Shown here piece after piece: positions 25,821 to 37,549 of a DNA stretch of 64,000 nt. Source of the DNA: Voacanga thouarsii (Eukaryota; Streptophyta; Magnoliopsida; Gentianales; Apocynaceae). The notes under the pieces were generated by a model. The model searched no databases. It was not told the DNA's origin and saw only the letters and a program-made list of their open reading frames with translations. Location: assembly GCA_026120185.1 (NCBI GenBank), contig JANUWF010002200.1, positions 3,656,001 to 3,720,000 of the forward strand. Direction: 5' to 3'. A program made the position numbers and the translations under genes. Each line of letters starts with the position of its first letter. Position 1 is the stretch's first letter.

Positions 25821-26309
25821 AATCCTTCACTAAAGTTGAGACATATATTACTAATGCTAAGTACTACATTCAGAAAGATGATGGGTCAATTAAAATCGAT
25901 TCATCAATGGGGAAGGAAAATAAAAATGTCATATTCTCCAAAAATATCAAAGCTACAGTATATGCAAAAGGCTCAAATAAACAACTTGCACATAATAAGC
26001 TACTAGGAATGCTCATTTTGCCCCTCAAAAAAGTTGATTCTATTAAGTTACCTAATATTCCTATGAAAGGATTTGTCAGCTAAAGGAAAAGGCCAAAGTA
26101 GAACATGATGAATTACCAATTTCGTGTATGAAGGAATGATTTGATCCAAATATTTATAGACTTCTAGTATAGGCTAGATATAATTCACAAAGTTAACATT
26201 TGTTGAGAAAGCTTTTTGTGGATATTGATAAAGAAAAAGAGAGTGGTTCAAGATCCACCCAAAGCATGCCAACAGAAAAGGGCATCGTTTAGGCTATTAA
26301 TAGGTATCT
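25821..26309 (+). pseudogene. gypsy pol linker between protease and RT
   Basis: The frame reads KNVIFSKNIKATVYAKGS, LPNIPMKGF and DPNIYRLL, then an STQSMPTEKGIV-like stretch. These match the poorly conserved linker between protease and RT in related plant gypsy polyproteins. It breaks at about 26310 and RT-linked sequence restarts at 29594. Confidence 0.5.
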
Positions 26310-28049
26310 TGTTGGGATTGTGCTATAGTGTCAATCATTAGTATTTTGCATATTTATTAAATAAAATGTGTTTTTTTATCTTTCAATTCATTTGATTACT
26401 TCATACGTTAATGTGTATAAAACTGATAGATAAAGTCTCAAACGCAATATACAGTGTTAAGGAAATCATAATAAGGATTATGATGTGAGATTTCTTCTAC
26501 ACTATGCAGTGCTTGTGCTTAAATTATCCCTAGTTATGGTATTAATGAGATAGGTCATTATTAATGCGCTAAGACTAGCATGCGTTATACTTATTTATTG
26601 GATTGAGTGGTGGTTCTCGCATATGTGAATATTGTGACACTCAAAGTTAATATATGGATACTTGTTAAGTGAACAAGTTCATTAATGATCTAACCATGAG
26701 ATAATTATATAGATAACTATTTAGTGCCAATGATAGAATCTCATTATAGCAAATGTATAAGTATTATTAGATTTGATATCTCTAAGGTACTTTGTATGTT
26801 GAGCATTATAATTTGATTCCTATCATTGGAATCTTTTTGAGACTGCCTATATAGGGAGGATATTGGGTACAACATAATATACGAAAGTAATTGAGAGGGT
26901 CAATAAAGAATTTATCACTCCTAATAGTAGAATAGTATATCTTATGGCCATTTGTAGGGAATCATTACTCAAGAAATTCTTAGCCAAGGCAACTATGTGT
27001 TAGAAGTAATTCTAAATGATATACAATCTGAGTAATGAATTTTAGGAACAAGTACTAATAAATCTGAGTTAGAATTAATTATATTCTAGAGAGAGTTGGT
27101 ACTAATTCCATACTTTAGACCGGATGAGATATAGAATGATGAAAAAAATTTATTGCACTGATATATTGTTATTAAAAGTTTCATGTCAAGCCACTTGGTT
27201 TTTCGGACTTATAGATGGTCATGATACTTTGCTAAATGTTGTTCTTAATCTTTTAAATATAGATTTATTAATTAGAGAATTAGTAAATCAATCCTAATTA
27301 CAAAAGGATTACTAATCCTATAGTTGTTAGTATTAGTTCATGTTTTACTGTCAATTGACCAGAAAACCTAATAAGTCACACATAATAGAGAAATTGATAT
27401 TTAAGGTATTACATGATAATATTATGAGGTTAATTTGTGAAAGAACTATTTATATAGGCAAATTATAATATGGTTATACTTGTTGGGGTTAAATTACAAT
27501 TGTTAAAACCTTATGGGCCAAATTACAATTTTAAAAACCTAAGCCCATAATAATTGTAAAAAGGCCTCATATCTTTGCAGAGGTGGTGAGGTTTTATGAA
27601 AAGGTAAAAAATGTCGTCTTTTTGTAGAGATACAGTAGTCTTTTCTTCTGCACAAGGAAAACCGAAAAGTTTTCCTGCTTCTTCTTTGAAACAAAATAGC
27701 CTAGCCACCATATAACCTACTAGCATCGGTTCAAGGTATTAGCTTGAGTACTATCCTTGTGTGGATACTATTGGAGGTGATCCTTTTCTTGGAGTGCAAT
27801 GGATTGAACAAACAATCGCAAACAACCAAGGAATGAGATGTCTATGGTGTAGCTATGTGTAATCATCGGGTTGCAAAAGAACTCCCAAAAATTTTAAAGG
27901 CCATAATTGTTAAGGTAACATATGTTTCATCTCTTCTTGACCTGTTTAATTGTATATGGGTAATCCTATTGTATAGATTTTATACTTAATTCTTCCACTG
28001 TTGTTTTGTGTTTTTCGAGTATTCAAAATATTATCAATAAATCTACAAA
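26310..28049 (+). mobile_element. Solo-LTR-like insertion C (probable copia LTR)
   Basis: Gypsy homology stops at NRYLVG, where TGTTGGGATTGTGCTATAG begins, a common plant LTR start. The block has LTR character: no coding, long AT-rich stretches, and a T-rich end near 28000-28030. I could not place a matching end or target duplication, so the right boundary, and whether it is a single unit, are uncertain. Confidence 0.45.
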
Positions 28050-29593
28050 CAACTAAGTTTTATTTAAAATACTAAATGCTCAAACCACATAATTGGACAA
28101 GTATACCTATTGCATAGTATAGAAAATAACAAATATCTAATCCACAAGAACTAAGCAATTACTGTTACTTTACTCTAATCTCATTATTTAGTTCATAAAA
28201 CAATGAAATAAAATAAATAAACAACTCTAATAACTACTATACTAGAGTGTATACCAAGTTCACACAAGAAAAGTCACCAGGGTCCTCAGGGGATAAGAAT
28301 AAGGAGAAAGGTCATGTACAGAAGAATATTTCCCAAATCTATGTCAAGAAAGGAAAATACACTTAACCCTACCAATTCTTAATTCAAGCACCGGAGGGAT
28401 TCAAATGTGAATTTCACTCTCTCTCGAGTAATGAAATTCCTATTCTTAGTAAACCAGTGGGTATCTCTACCTCACTAATTTAATCTAGAAAGCATTAAGA
28501 GTAATAAATCTCAAAGGCATCCGGAGGCTACAGCATCCCTATCTCTAGGCAATATCATAAATCTTTTAATTACCAGGTTTAGTTCTCCAACCTCTCTCTC
28601 GAGTTAACTGAAGGAAAACAAATAGTGCATCAATAAATTGGGTGTGTAGCTCTTAAACCTATTTCTCGAATTCATTAGAAATAAACTAATCAATTAACAA
28701 AATCAACCAATCCCCAACAATCAATCCAACACAACAATGCCAAAGTAATCAAATATACAGAATAAAAATTCAATAAATTTAAAAGAAAATCAATCCAAGA
28801 ACACAAACTTAGGGTTTATCCCTTAAATAAAATTCAAAGTATAGAGATTCAAAATTGTCAAAACAGATTACAAGGAAGAGAAAAGAGCACTCATAGACAA
28901 TCAAATTTCCTTCTCTTCTTCCTTGAGATCCTCTTGAGCAACTCCACTTTTCTTCTCTTTTGATTCTTCTTAATCCCTCTTCTCTTGGTGTTTATTGAGT
29001 TCTCTAGGAGTTCTTTGATGTTTTTGACTGACAAAGGCTAATTCTTAGGGTTAGAAGCCAAGTATTTTTATATGCCTATTGAAAAACCCTAAAAATTGCT
29101 AAATAGAGGGTCTTCTGCGATGTTGCACGACACTGTGAAAAATGGATTCAACGGCGCAGTGCATGTTTTGATCCTTAAATTTTACCTCGAAATGACATTA
29201 TGGGATTAAGTATTGCTATGTGCTGGATTAGTTCACGGTGACGCGGACAACGACCAGCACAGCATCGTGAAGTTCTAGAAGTTCTACATTTTCTGCATCC
29301 TGATGACGCACGACGATATGCAAGATAAGGGGCACGGTGCGTTGACTCCCTGAATATTAACTTCTGAAGTTTTGCGGATGCATGGCGGTATGTAATATGA
29401 TGAGCACGACACCGTTGCACTTCAGTTTAGCTCTTTTTCAGTCTTTTTGCTTTAAATCTTTATCTAATCTTCAATTTTCTCATCCTACATAAAATAAAGA
29501 GAAAATGCGGGATTAAGTAACAAGCTAAAATGTATTCTTCTACAATTCAAGCACAAATGATATATAAGATATATATACAATGAACACTCATCA
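28050..29593 (-). mobile_element. Solo-LTR-like insertion D (probable gypsy LTR)
   Basis: On the minus strand it begins TGATGAGTGTTCATTGTATA at 29593. It carries a GC-richer stretch at 29100-29420 and later reads GCAATAGGTATACTTG, features of long Athila/Tat-like LTRs as I remember them. No coding is visible; the minus frame 29420-29175 lies in the GC-richer part and has no domain. The left edge and target duplication were not resolved. Confidence 0.45.
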
Positions 29594-31019
29594 GCTACTA
29601 ATTTGATTTGCATAAGCGAAATCCAACACATCTCCCATCAGACGCAAAATTAAAAGAGCCAATATTTAACATATTATTGTGGAAGATGAGGTGACATTAA
29701 AATCTTAATTTGTTTTTAATAGATTGGGAGATACAAATTTGCGTCCGTTATCTTCATAAGATTAGAGCCAAAGGGAAAAAACTATTTTCAAGTGACTTGG
29801 GGTCACAACCACTTTAAAAGCAAGAAATCATGGTAAAGTCTCCTCTAAAGAAAGAATAGTGATGAATTGTGACGGAATCTTAAAAGTGATTGCATATGTG
29901 ATATATGTTATGCCTTGTGGTAAAGAAAGTGTAACTTCTTACAATCACATCGCCATCTACGACGAAGAGTGTGTTGAGGAAGAAGATGTTGAGTATACTT
30001 TAGTAGAACTTGAAGAAGGCGTAAAAGCTATTGTTGATGAGCTAAAAGAAGTAAATTTGGTATTACTGACAATTCTCGCCCAATTTACATAAGTGCACTC
30101 ATATCACCTAAAGAAGAAAAAGCTTACATCAACCTCTTAAAAGAGTTCAGGAATGTCTTCACTTGAACATATAAACAAATGTTTGGTTTGGATACAAGAA
30201 ATGTTGTCCACCATTTAGCTGTAAAAAATAGAGTGACCTCAGTAAAGTAAGCCCAACGACATTTTTTTATTTAAGTTGGTTCCATTAATTAAAGTAGAGA
30301 TAAACAAGCTCATTGAAGCCAAATTTATCCGAGAAGTCAAGTATCCAACTTAGGTTGCGAATATTGTCCCTGTAAGAAAGAAAAATGGGCAAATTCGGAT
30401 TTATGTTAATTTCAGAAATCTAAATGATGAATATCCAAAAAATGATTTCAACTATCTATACTTGAATTGATTGTGGATGCAACTACTAGCCACAAAGCCC
30501 TATAATTTATGGATGGATCTTTTGGATACAATCAAATCAAGATGGCGCCAGAAGATCAGGAGCTCATAGCATTTTGAACCCGAAAGAGAATTTATTGCTA
30601 TACGATGATGCCTTTTGGTCTAAAGAATATCGGAGCCACATATCAAAGGGTAATGCAAAATATTTTTTATGATATATTGTACGAGATTATAAAATGTTAC
30701 GTGGATGATCTGGTGGTCAAATCATGTAAGTGAGGTAATCATCTCCAAGATTTGAGAAAGACTTTTGAGCGACTATGAAATCAATTGAAGATGAATCCTC
30801 TCAAGTGTGTTTTCGGTGTCACCTCTAGGAAGTTTCTTGGCTTTATTGTTCGTCATCGAGGTATTAAAATAGACCAATTAAAGATCTACGCAATTATAAA
30901 AATGCACGAGCTAAGGAATATCCATGAATTAAAAAGTTTACAAGGAAAGTTGACAACCTCCGAAGGTTCATCTCAAATCTTGTCAAATGATATCAACCAT
31001 TTAGTCACCTAATGAAAAA
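29594..31019 (+). pseudogene. gypsy reverse transcriptase
   Basis: The leader contains VMPCGKESV and ELEEGVKAIVDELKEVNL. RT motifs then follow in order: FIREVKYPT, NIVPVRKKNGQIRI-like, FMDGSFGYNQIKMAPED, YTMMPFGLKNIGATYQRVMQ, and the catalytic YVDD at 30698-30709 in CYVDDLVVKS. It ends with MNPLKCVFGVTSRKFLGFIV and RNIHELKSLQGK. Stops lie at several tryptophan, glutamine and arginine codons and there are frameshifts. This is the best-preserved landmark of the host gypsy element. Confidence 0.8.
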
Positions 31020-31500
31020 GGGCATACTATTTGAATAGATGAAGCATGCCAAAATGCTTGCAAATGCATCAAATCCTATTTGATAAAACCTCCTGTGCTT
31101 GGTGTACCTATTCCGGATAAGCGGTTGATTTTATACATTTTCACACAAGAGCATTCAGGGGGGGCATTGCTTACTCAAGAAAATGAAAACGATAAACAAA
31201 ATACTTTTTACTACCTAAGTCGAATGATGACAATTAATGAGTTGAATAACTCACTAATTGAAAAGCTTTGCCTAGCTTTAATATTTGCAATTCAAAAATT
31301 GAAGCATTATTTTCCAGTACATACTGTACCATTATCTCTAAGGCAAACCCTATAAAGTATGTCATAACATAGCCTATGATATTTGATCATTTAGTAGGAT
31401 TGTGCCTTCAATTGCAACAATTTGATATTGTCTTCATTCAGCAAAAAGCTGTCAAAGGACAAGTGCGCGCTGATTTCTTAGTTGATCACCCTATTCCTAC
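31020..31500 (+). pseudogene. gypsy RNase H
   Basis: From 31080 the frame reads KPPVLGVPIPDKRLILYIF, QEHSGGALLTQENE, FYYLSRMMT, ELNNSLIEKLCLALIFAIQK and LKHYFPVHTVPL. These match the RT connection and RNase H of plant gypsy elements. It continues as LCLQLQQFDIVFIQQKAVKG and ADFLVDHPIP. The catalytic DxSxxG-like start has changed: F-T-Q-E-H-S-G-G replaces A-A-Q-E-x-S-x-G. Confidence 0.7.
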
Positions 31501-31990
31501 TAAGTGGGAACTAAGTGATGAATTGTTTGATAAAGATGTCCTCGTGATTGGGATTCTTCCACCATGGAAGATGTATTTTAATAGTGTGACACATCATGAA
31601 GGTGCTAGAGATGGTGTGATATTTATTACTCACGAGGAAGATGTATTGTCATATTTTTTTACCTTAACCAAAAGATACTCTAATAATGTAGTTAGGTACC
31701 AAGCCCTTATACTTGGATTAGAGTTGGTTGTCGATATGAAACAATTACATATTAAAGTGCATAGGGATTCTCAATTAATTATTAATCAATTATTTAGTGA
31801 GTATGATGTTAAAAAACCTGAGTTAATCCTATATTACAATTATGTAAGATGACTTATGGGATATTTAGGTGACATGGTATTCAAGCATGTGTTAAGAAAA
31901 AGAAACAATTAAGTTGACGTATTGGCAAAACTAGCATCTAATTTATGTTTACATAATCAAGAAGCTCAAATTCTTATATATCAAACATAG
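31501..31990 (+). pseudogene. second (archaeal-type) RNase H domain
   Basis: After the WELSDEL linker comes WKMYFNSVTHHEGARDGVIF, then SNNVVRYQALILGLELVVD, VHRDSQLIINQLFSEYDVKK, and later a VLAKLAS-like end. This is the additional RNase H that Tat-lineage gypsy elements carry downstream of the retroviral one. Relatives have YFDGA, NNVAEYQAL and GDS(Q/K)LVI; here the first Asp is Asn and the Glu is Arg, so two of three expected acidic residues are lost. The third (RDSQ) remains. Confidence 0.7.
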
Positions 31991-32218
31991 GTCATACCTC
32001 CTATTTTTGAAGATAAAGATGATAAAGGACATGAAATCTATTCTGTTTTCATCTATAAGATTGATGAAGAAGATTAGAGATAACCTTTTATGGACTATCT
32101 CAAAAGTAGAAAACTTCTTGATAATCCATAAAGACTAACTGATATTTGTCGATGTGCACCTCGCTTCTTTTACTACAAGGATACACTTTTTCAATATTCT
32201 TTGAAAGGTTTTTTCCTA
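31991..32218 (+). pseudogene. gypsy integrase, N-terminal start
   Basis: The reading CRCAPRFFYYKDTLFQYSLK matches the stretch just before the integrase zinc finger (RR.PRF..YK.TLYRRS..G). It is cut at 32218 by the CACTA element and resumes at 52984 with KEVIQAMEKAH, the first part of the HHCC zinc finger. Confidence 0.65.
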
Positions 32219-32940
32219 GACTATAACAAATTTGACAATTAGTGACGAATTGCTAAATGCCGTATTATTAGAACGTTATAGACAGTATTCATAGTGTGAC
32301 GAAAATCATAATCCGTCACTTAATTTCACAAGTTGAATATTTTTTAGAACGATATTTAACAACGTCATATATTAGCATCACAAAATATTTGGCGCTAAAC
32401 ATTTCTCACCAACTAGATATGGATCGAAATATTTTTTGTGACGACACTAATATTATATGATGTTTTTTTTTTGTCAACAATGTACTATCCTTTTTATGAC
32501 GAATTATATAACGTCATTATTTACAATTAAAATTCAATATTACATCATTAATATTATTATTCATTATTTATGACAACTTTATTGCGTCATATATTTTATA
32601 ACTATTTGGTGACATATGCAAACATTACCAAAATATAAGTATTAATGACAATTTTATTACATCACATTTATATATAGTATTATATGACAGTTTCAATAAT
32701 ATAAAAAATTTTATGATCTTAATTATCTATTACAAAAAAAGATTACATTTACGTAATATTATATGTGACAATATGTTGCATCATGTTTTATGAAGTTACA
32801 AAAGTATAGAATTAAGTGACAATTTTACATATTATCATAATTTTTTTAAACTAATTTAGGACATTAATCATCTGTAAAAAAAAAGACAATATTTATATGA
32901 TATATTTTGTGTCACGAGATAATTAAGTTTTTATTATATT
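32219..32940. repeat. left TIR and subterminal repeats of CACTA element
   Basis: Words such as AGTGACGAATT, TGTGACGA, AACGTCAT, TGCGTCATA and TTATGACGAATTA recur in both orientations every 30-60 bases. In En/Spm such arrays bind the element's own DNA-binding protein; here that role is inferred. Confidence 0.7.
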
Positions 32941-33371
32941 CTACTTATATTATAGAAAATCATTTAATTGACTACACTAAATTTTTGTGTATATAATATT
33001 TAGTTTTTTATAACTAGTAAATTGATTGTTTGTTCCTCTTTAAACTAAAAATTAAAATTAATAGAACATACTTTTAACATGTTTTATTAAAAAGAATATA
33101 AAATTGAAAATTCAAAAATAGAAAATACAATCATTATATTTATTTATTTCAACTATCTAACCTTATTATTTTAAAAATATTTTAATTTTATATATTTTTA
33201 AATTTATTTGAACTGAAAATAGCCTCTAATAAGAATTCTATAGTATGTTTGGTTCACAAAATAAAGAACGGTAGGCACGAGCTACACTGATCCTTCTTGA
33301 TGTCTAACGTGGGCCCTTATTCTCCTCGGATATTAGACCAATGGCTATAATCCATTTTTGGACCTCAAAAC

Positions 33372-33939
33372 TAGAGTTGTATTCGAACACGAACAAACCA
33401 AGTATCATATTTTCGAGTTCGAGTTCGAATATAATCGAACGCTGTTCAAGTTTGTTCGTTTATTATTCGAATTTGAGTTCGTGTTCGAGTTCGTTCGATT
33501 ATTGTTTGATAATATTCGAGTTCGAAAAACTCGATTAACATTCGAGTTCGAATTGTTCGAATTCGTTTATTTTATATTTTTATTTTAAAATTTATAAAAA
33601 TAATAATTCAAATTTTAATTAAAATAATTAAATATTATAATATTAAATAAATATATAATAATATTATTAATATTAATATTATAATATTTATTAAGAATAA
33701 ATCTTAATATTATAAAATATAAATAAAATAATTAATATAATATAATTAATTTTTAAAAATATATAATATATTCGTGAATGTTCGAATATGTTCGTGAACA
33801 TGTTCGAGTTTGTTCGTTTATTATTCGAGTTCGAGTTCTATTCGAGTTCATTCGTTTATTAAACAAACGAGTTTTATTCGAACACGAACGAATTCGAACG
33901 AGCTTTTGTTCGTAAACGTTCGATTCGTTTACGACTCTA
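33372..33939. mobile_element. hAT-type MITE, 568 bp
   Basis: The left end TAGAGTTGTATTCGAACACG and the reverse of the right end, TAGAGTCGTAAACGAATCG, form an imperfect terminal inverted repeat. The flanks CTCAAAAC (33364-33371) and CCTAAAAC (33940-33947) fit an 8-bp hAT target duplication with two changes. The ends are made of TTCGAG/TTCGAAC iterations and the middle is AT-rich. The apparent frames of Phe-Glu repeats are products of the TTCGAG iteration. Confidence 0.75.
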
Positions 33940-33947
33940 CCTAAAAC

Positions 33948-34261
33948 TAGCCAAACTGGAGAAAAATCAACCAAAATGGAAACTATTTTTCACAAAAGAA
34001 GGGTAAAAAGTGGGGGAAAAAACAGAGCCTCTGCACTCGAGCTTCTACTGCTAGGCAACGGAGGAGAGCTTGACGGGGGCTGTGGAGGGGGAAGTGAAAG
34101 GGAAGTCGGTGGTAGCAGCCTCGAAGGATGATGGGGAGGCAAAGAAAAACAGGGAGCTAGCTTTGCCCAATTTGTATGCAGATAATTAAAGATGCATTTT
34201 TTATTGCTCGTGGGCACGGCTTTTGCTGTATGCGGAATCGCGGATAGTAACTCATCAGTAG
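33948..34261 (+). pseudogene. GC-rich gene-like fragment inside the CACTA element
   Basis: This block is clearly GC-richer than its surroundings. One plus frame from about 34040 reads GAVEGEVKGKSVVAASKDDG, then EAKKNRELALPNLYADN and a stop. A TAG lies just upstream in the same frame. I do not recognise the protein. Its composition and codon-like pattern, inside a CACTA element that also carries part of a glutathione peroxidase gene, suggest a captured exon, but this is inference. Confidence 0.35.
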
Positions 34262-34915
34262 TAGGGGTGTTCAACCGGTTTTCGGTTTTAAAATTCGATT
34301 TTTTTTTCAGTTTTTTTTTTTCAAAACCAAACCAAACCGAAATTTAAAGAAAACCGATATAATTTCGGTTCGGTTTGGTTCCATTTTAAACCGAATTTGA
34401 ATGTTTTTTTTTTTTTTGTAGATTCATAGACATAATATAAATTAAATTTAAACCCAAACAAATAAAGTTTAATATAAATTACAATTTAAATCTAATATAA
34501 AATGTAATATAAATTAAAGTCTAAATATTTTAAATATTTGGGCCAAACATTTTAGTAGAAAGTTATAATCACGAATGTAAATTGCAAAGATGAAGATATT
34601 AAACTCAATTATTAATGGCTTTATTTTGGACAAAATCAAACCAAGCTGAACCAAAATAATAGAAATCGAACAGAAATTTTTTAAAAAATCATAATTTATG
34701 AAAATAATTTATTAATTAATGAACAACATTTTAATATTAATTATATATTTTAATTTTAAAAATATAATTCAGTTTTTTAGTTTTTTATTTTAGAAAATCG
34801 AAAATCGAACCGAATTTTTATATAAATTCTAAAATCGAACCAAACTGCACTAAAATTGAACCGAAAACCGAAATTATGATCGGTTCGATTCGGTTTATTC
34901 TATTAATATACTATT
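34262..34915. mobile_element. hAT-type MITE remnant
   Basis: It starts TAGGGGTGTTCAACCGG and is full of AACCGAA/TTCGGTT words, the style of hAT MITEs with CGGTTCGGTTT ends. The other end reads CGGTTCGATTCGGTTTATTC and lacks the expected complement of the TAGGGGTG end, so the right terminus seems deleted or too worn to see. Confidence 0.5.
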
Positions 34916-35597
34916 TTTGAATTTATAATAATTCATTCAATATGATTGATTGAAATTTAGTTGATAAAAATTAAAAATTTTTAATTATAAAAAATTTCAA
35001 AAATTTTATATATATCATTTTTAATTGTACCATTTATGAGATAAAATCATTAATACTTTTAATTGTTTTATTTTTAAGTGTAATTTTTTTCAAAAAATTT
35101 ATTTTTCATTATTTTAGCCTAAAATAAAAAAAACTATTATTCTATATAAATTTTTAAAAATAGAATATTAAAAATAGTTTTATCAATAAATAAATTAACT
35201 TTATTTCACTTAATATTTCTAATTTTATAGTTAATAGTAAATAAATAAATTGATTATCAATTATAATTTTTCGAATTTTAATACATATATATATATGTAT
35301 ATTATATATATATATATATAATATTATTATATATTAGTTATAACATTAGTAAATATTATATAAATATTTACTAATATAATAGACATATATATTTATTAAT
35401 ATAATATTATATATACATAACATAAGTAAATGAATATACATAATATATATATAGACCCCCCCCTCCATCCCTTGCTTTCTATGCAAAACAAGCTTTAACG
35501 AGTTTTTGATCTTTCATCGTTACATCTAAAGGTAGGAAATGAAATTAGGCTGTGCTATGTCCTTCTGAATGACTTATATTCTTTAGGACTTATAGAG

Positions 35598-35654
<57 letters not shown>

Positions 35655-35800
35655 TAGATTAATATGTCTTGAAGATTTTTTACAAATCCAATCATTATAT
35701 TAATATGTATCAAACAGTCTATTTCATATTATATTTTATACATATATAAATTTAATAATATTATATTATAAATATTTATTAATATAATATTATGAATATA

Positions 35801-35831
<31 letters not shown>

Positions 35832-35859
35832 TACATATACATACATCCCACACCCCCTT
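34916..35859. other. very AT-rich spacer with (TA)n tracts
   Basis: No gene is visible. TA microsatellites lie at 35605-35648 and about 35800-35821, with shorter TA runs near 35285-35325. The block belongs to the CACTA interior. Confidence 0.6.
35605..35648. repeat. (TA)n microsatellite
   Basis: About 22 TA units, uninterrupted. Confidence 0.9.
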
Positions 35860-35983
35860 TCTCCCCAAAGATGATTCATCGCCTCTCTGTTCACTGCGGT
35901 AGTGACAGCGGCCGGCAAACTGATGGATCTGGAGGATTTAAAGAGATTAGTTTCGTGGCGTAACGACGAGACCATGAGGTAAG
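35860..35983 (+). pseudogene. possible captured exon, cut by copia-1
   Basis: A GC-richer block in which an ATG near 35930 opens MDLEDLKRLVSWRNDETM. Copia-1 begins at 35984. If copia-1 and one target copy are removed, the frame continues from 48396 as RKVCSRDRGGSILFSL before a stop. I do not recognise the protein. The join depends on an imperfect target duplication, GTAAG at 35979-35983 and GAAGG at 48396-48400. Confidence 0.35.
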
Positions 35984-37025
35984 TGTTAGAAACAGAGCAC
36001 ATACGAGCACAGAAAGGCAACTCAACTGAATTAAACAAGCACCGCCTATACTCGACCAAGGCTTTAACAAATGTAATTATCAAATATCAATAATGCCGGT
36101 AAGGCTAAACAGTTCAAACATAAAGTAACTAAACAGAATTCAAACTTAACAAATAAGTCGGTAATGGACTTGAGAGACTTGCTCGCGGTTCTGCCAGAAC
36201 ATACACGGTGCCGACTCCAGTAGATGTGCCTGGCACTGGCTCTCATCTAGACAAGCTGCTATGCGACGTACAGTAACGCTAATCGAATCACCAATTCATT
36301 ATTAGTTTGCCTTCAAGAAGTTGTTCGCCCCACTCCAGTGCAATGGGTACAGCGATTCTCCTTACAGGATAAGACGGTCTCAGATCACTGTCGACGCACA
36401 CCAACTATGATCACCTCGAAAATCTCCTCAATTTATCGGTCTGATTCAGTCAAAATACTATGGATCGTGGTAGGAAAAATGGAAGAGGCGATTTTTCTCT
36501 CAAGGAAGCAAAACACATAAAACCTTAACCCTAGCAGTGGCTTTGTTCGTTTCCTTTTAATCTTACCTAAGGGAAAATCAACACCCAATCCGAATTAGCA
36601 AATCCTAATTCCAATCAGATTTTATGTTTCCTTTTTCTTTTCAAGTTAGAGTTAATTTGGGCCAAATAAAAAATAGAGGAACGTGAAAATATGGGCCAAG
36701 CCCGTGCCAGGCCGAGCGAGTAATATGCGCGTGTGGCATCCTCCATACCTTGAGCTTTTCTATCAAGCCTATAGAAAAGCCTTTTAGTATATAAAGACTT
36801 CCATACTCCTCAATTTTTTCCATGTAGGACTCATGTCTAATATGAGTTCCCAAATAGTTAAATACCCAACTTTAACAACATTTAATTATGGATTCCCACC
36901 ATAAAAATGGCTTCTACTATAATAAAAATAATCTCTAACATGTCAAGAACAACTCCTATCAATTATTTTAGGCTAGCTAAGCAAGAGTTAAAAGTTATTA
37001 ACTCCCAAAATTATCATTTTCAACA
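35984..37025 (-). repeat. copia-1 3' LTR, 1042 bp
   Basis: It shares many blocks with the right LTR, such as CAAGCACCGCCTATAC, TATCAATAATGCCGGTAAGG and CAGGATAAGACGGTCTCAGA. On the minus strand it starts TGTTGAAAATG right after the purine-rich GGGGGAT. Confidence 0.85.
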
Positions 37026-37549
37026 ATCCCCCACAAATCCATAGTTAAAAACTATCCAGGATTTACATAATCTGCTTTCGATAATGGTACCTTCCGATTT
37101 GAACCACTACCTAAGTTATCTAACTTATGCCCCCACAGGAACAAATGGATTTAAGTCTTGAATCTGAACCTTAAATGTGACGGCATCCATTGGTAACAAC
37201 AGAGTATCAGCTATAGAGACAATCTTTAGGGTTGACACGTTATAGCCATGTGTCATAATCCTGTCTCATGAGTGTATTCAAAGAAAACTCAATTCCCTTT
37301 AGTTGTGGCCACATAACATTACTCACATAGTTGGCGATCTCTAAGGATGTACTGCTAGCATCTTGTCTAAAATACTTGATCTCATTCAGTGTCAAAACTC
37401 TTATTAATTGCAATAAATGCACCATAGGCTTTTAGGAAAATGACCTAGATACAAAAGTATTAGAATAGGTGCCAGATTCACTCAAACAACTTTTTTATAC
37501 CACATTGAATTGTCTTATGGGATCTCTACTTGGTCAGTTGGGTTGCCAC

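Noticed and set aside
29175..29420. Arg/His/Ser-rich minus-strand frame
   Set aside because: It lies in the GC-richer part of a solo LTR-like block and has no domain.
33341..33588. Open frames rich in alternating Phe and Glu
   Set aside because: They arise from the TTCGAG iteration of the hAT MITE end; the same DNA gives open frames in two phases.
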